The position numbers and the translations under genes are program-made. From positions 3,968,001-4,032,000 of the forward strand of contig NZ_JAPNLE010000009.1 of NCBI RefSeq assembly GCF_026627925.1: a DNA stretch of 64,000 nt, written 5' to 3'. This stretch comes from Cupriavidus sp. D39. GTDB taxonomy: Bacteria > Pseudomonadota > Gammaproteobacteria > Burkholderiales > Burkholderiaceae. The notes under the pieces are model-generated. The model was given only the letters and a program-made list of their open reading frames with translations, had not been told where the DNA came from and searched no databases. Each line of letters begins with the position of its first letter. The stretch's first letter is position 1. Positions 62,977 to 64,000 of the stretch are shown piece by piece.

Positions 62977-64000
62977 ATGCCATTTGCCCTGCACGGCATC
63001 CCGGTCTCGCGCGGCGTCGCCATCGGGCGCGCGCATTTGCTGGCGCCTGCCGCGCTCTATGTCTCCCATTACCTGGTCGACGAAGACCGGCTTGATGCCG
63101 AGGTCGAGCGCCTGCGCTCGGCGCGCGCGGCGGTGCGGGCCGAGCTGGTCACGCTCAAGCGGGATCTGCCGCGCGAGGCGCCGGAGGAACTGGGCGCCTT
63201 CCTCGACGTGCATGCCATGATCCTCGATGACGAGGCGCTGGCGCGCGAGCCCGAGGCACTGATCCGCAACCGGCGCTACAACGCCGAATGGGCGCTGACC
63301 ACGCGGCTCGAAGAGCTGATGCGCCAGTTCGACGAAATCGAGGACGAATACCTGCGCGAGCGCAAGGCGGACATCCGCCAGGTGGTCGAGCGCATTCTCA
63401 AGGTGCTGGCCGGCGCGGCCGTGCTGGCCCCGGCCCCTGTGCCGCCTTCCTCGCTGGCCCCGGATGGCGAGCCGGCGCCCGGCGTGATCGTGGTTGCCCA
63501 CGACATCTCGCCGGCCGACATGCTGCAGTTCCGCCACACCGTGTTCCACGGCTTCGTGACCGACCTTGGCGGACGCACTTCCCATACCGCCATCGTGGCG
63601 CGCAGCCTCGACATCCCCGCCGCCGTGGGCGTGCAGAGCGCCAGCGAGCTGATCCGCCAGGACGACTGGGTCATCATCGACGGCGATGCGGGCCTTGTCA
63701 TCGTGGATCCGTCTGCGATCATCCTCGAGGAGTACCGCCACCGGCAGAGCGAGCGCGCGCTGGAAAAGAAGCGCCTGCAGCGCCTGCGCCATACGCCTGC
63801 GGTGACCCTGGACGGGCTCGAGATCGACCTGCTGGCCAATATCGAGATGGCGGAGGATGCCACTGCGGCGCTGACCGCGGGGGCGGTTGGCGTGGGCCTG
63901 TTCCGCTCCGAATTCCTGTTCATGAACCGGCGCGGCGAGCTGCCCGACGAGGAAGAGCAATTCGAGGCGTACCGCGGCGCCGTGGACGCCATGCACGGGC
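62977..64000 (+). CDS. ptsI: phosphoenolpyruvate-protein phosphotransferase (enzyme I), 5' part
   Basis: The ATG at 62977 (GGAG upstream) opens MPFALHGIPVSRGVAIGRAHLL. The HPr-binding helical domain follows, then the phosphohistidine motif GGRTSHTAIVARSLDIPAAVGV and the start of the PEP-binding barrel (LLANIEMAEDATAALTAGAVGVGLFRSEFLF). About 341 residues are visible, then the gene runs off the right edge. It is in order with IIA and HPr, as in other Burkholderiaceae. Confidence 0.96.
   Translation, partial: MPFALHGIPVSRGVAIGRAHLLAPAALYVSHYLVDEDRLDAEVERLRSARAAVRAELVTLKRDLPREAPEELGAFLDVHAMILDDEALAREPEALIRNRRYNAEWALTTRLEELMRQFDEIEDEYLRERKADIRQVVERILKVLAGAAVLAPAPVPPSSLAPDGEPAPGVIVVAHDISPADMLQFRHTVFHGFVTDLGGRTSHTAIVARSLDIPAAVGVQSASELIRQDDWVIIDGDAGLVIVDPSAIILEEYRHRQSERALEKKRLQRLRHTPAVTLDGLEIDLLANIEMAEDATAALTAGAVGVGLFRSEFLFMNRRGELPDEEEQFEAYRGAVDAMHG

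Noticed and set aside
62662..63996. 444-residue minus-strand ORF at the right edge
   Set aside because: Shadow of ptsI; the composition is His/Arg/Gln/Ala rich, and the plus strand encodes clear enzyme I motifs.

Overview
The window looks like the chromosome of a high-GC betaproteobacterium of the Burkholderiaceae, most likely Cupriavidus or a close relative. The reasons are the gene content (dctA-dctB-dctD with a sigma-54 promoter, torF-glnK-amtB, gshA-gshB followed by PTS IIA/HPr/EI), the codon use of the flanks, and an IS1086-like IS30 element. Genus is an inference; there is no rRNA or other decisive marker.

Layout. 1-13147: core chromosome (dacC-like partial gene, hydrolase, ferredoxin, dct dicarboxylate transport locus, a hairpin-rich intergenic region, a UvrD-like helicase, two thioredoxin-fold proteins, a lipoprotein, a RhtB/LysE exporter, then the C-terminal half of comM). 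13148-52828: a ~39.7 kb genomic island inserted in comM. 52829-64000: core chromosome again (N-terminal half of comM, ubiK, the nitrogen-regulated torF-glnK-amtB operon, a group II intron just after the amtB terminator, gshA, gshB, PTS IIA, HPr, and the start of EI).

The island is run by three genes at its right end: two tyrosine-recombinase-like proteins and a small partner, matching the 'gamma-mobile-trio' GmtY-GmtZ-GmtX arrangement. Its cargo is a defence island. From left to right it holds an AlpA-like regulator and two XRE regulators; an operon of an unknown protein, a HAD phosphatase and a calcineurin-like phosphoesterase; a Gabija-like GajA/GajB pair; a possible new system (an XRE-HTH protein fused to a dynamin-like GTPase, divergent from two unknown genes); a complete type I restriction system (hsdM-hsdS-hsdR) followed by an rmuC stub; a KfrA-like coiled-coil protein with a palindromic operator; a CoiA-like/DUF6035 protein; a VIT-family transporter; and an ABC-three-component (ABC-3C, DUF3732) system. 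IS66 (with an IS3-type element nested in it), IS5 and IS30 elements have landed in the island.

One feature affects every reading of this sequence. At least a dozen genes, core and accessory, are broken by what look like single missing bases, nearly always at short homopolymer runs. Almost all shift the frame in the same direction, and restoring one base repairs them. This is the signature of homopolymer sequencing or assembly error. I therefore annotate those genes as whole, with the break noted. The comM interruption and the IS insertions are real structural events, not part of this pattern.
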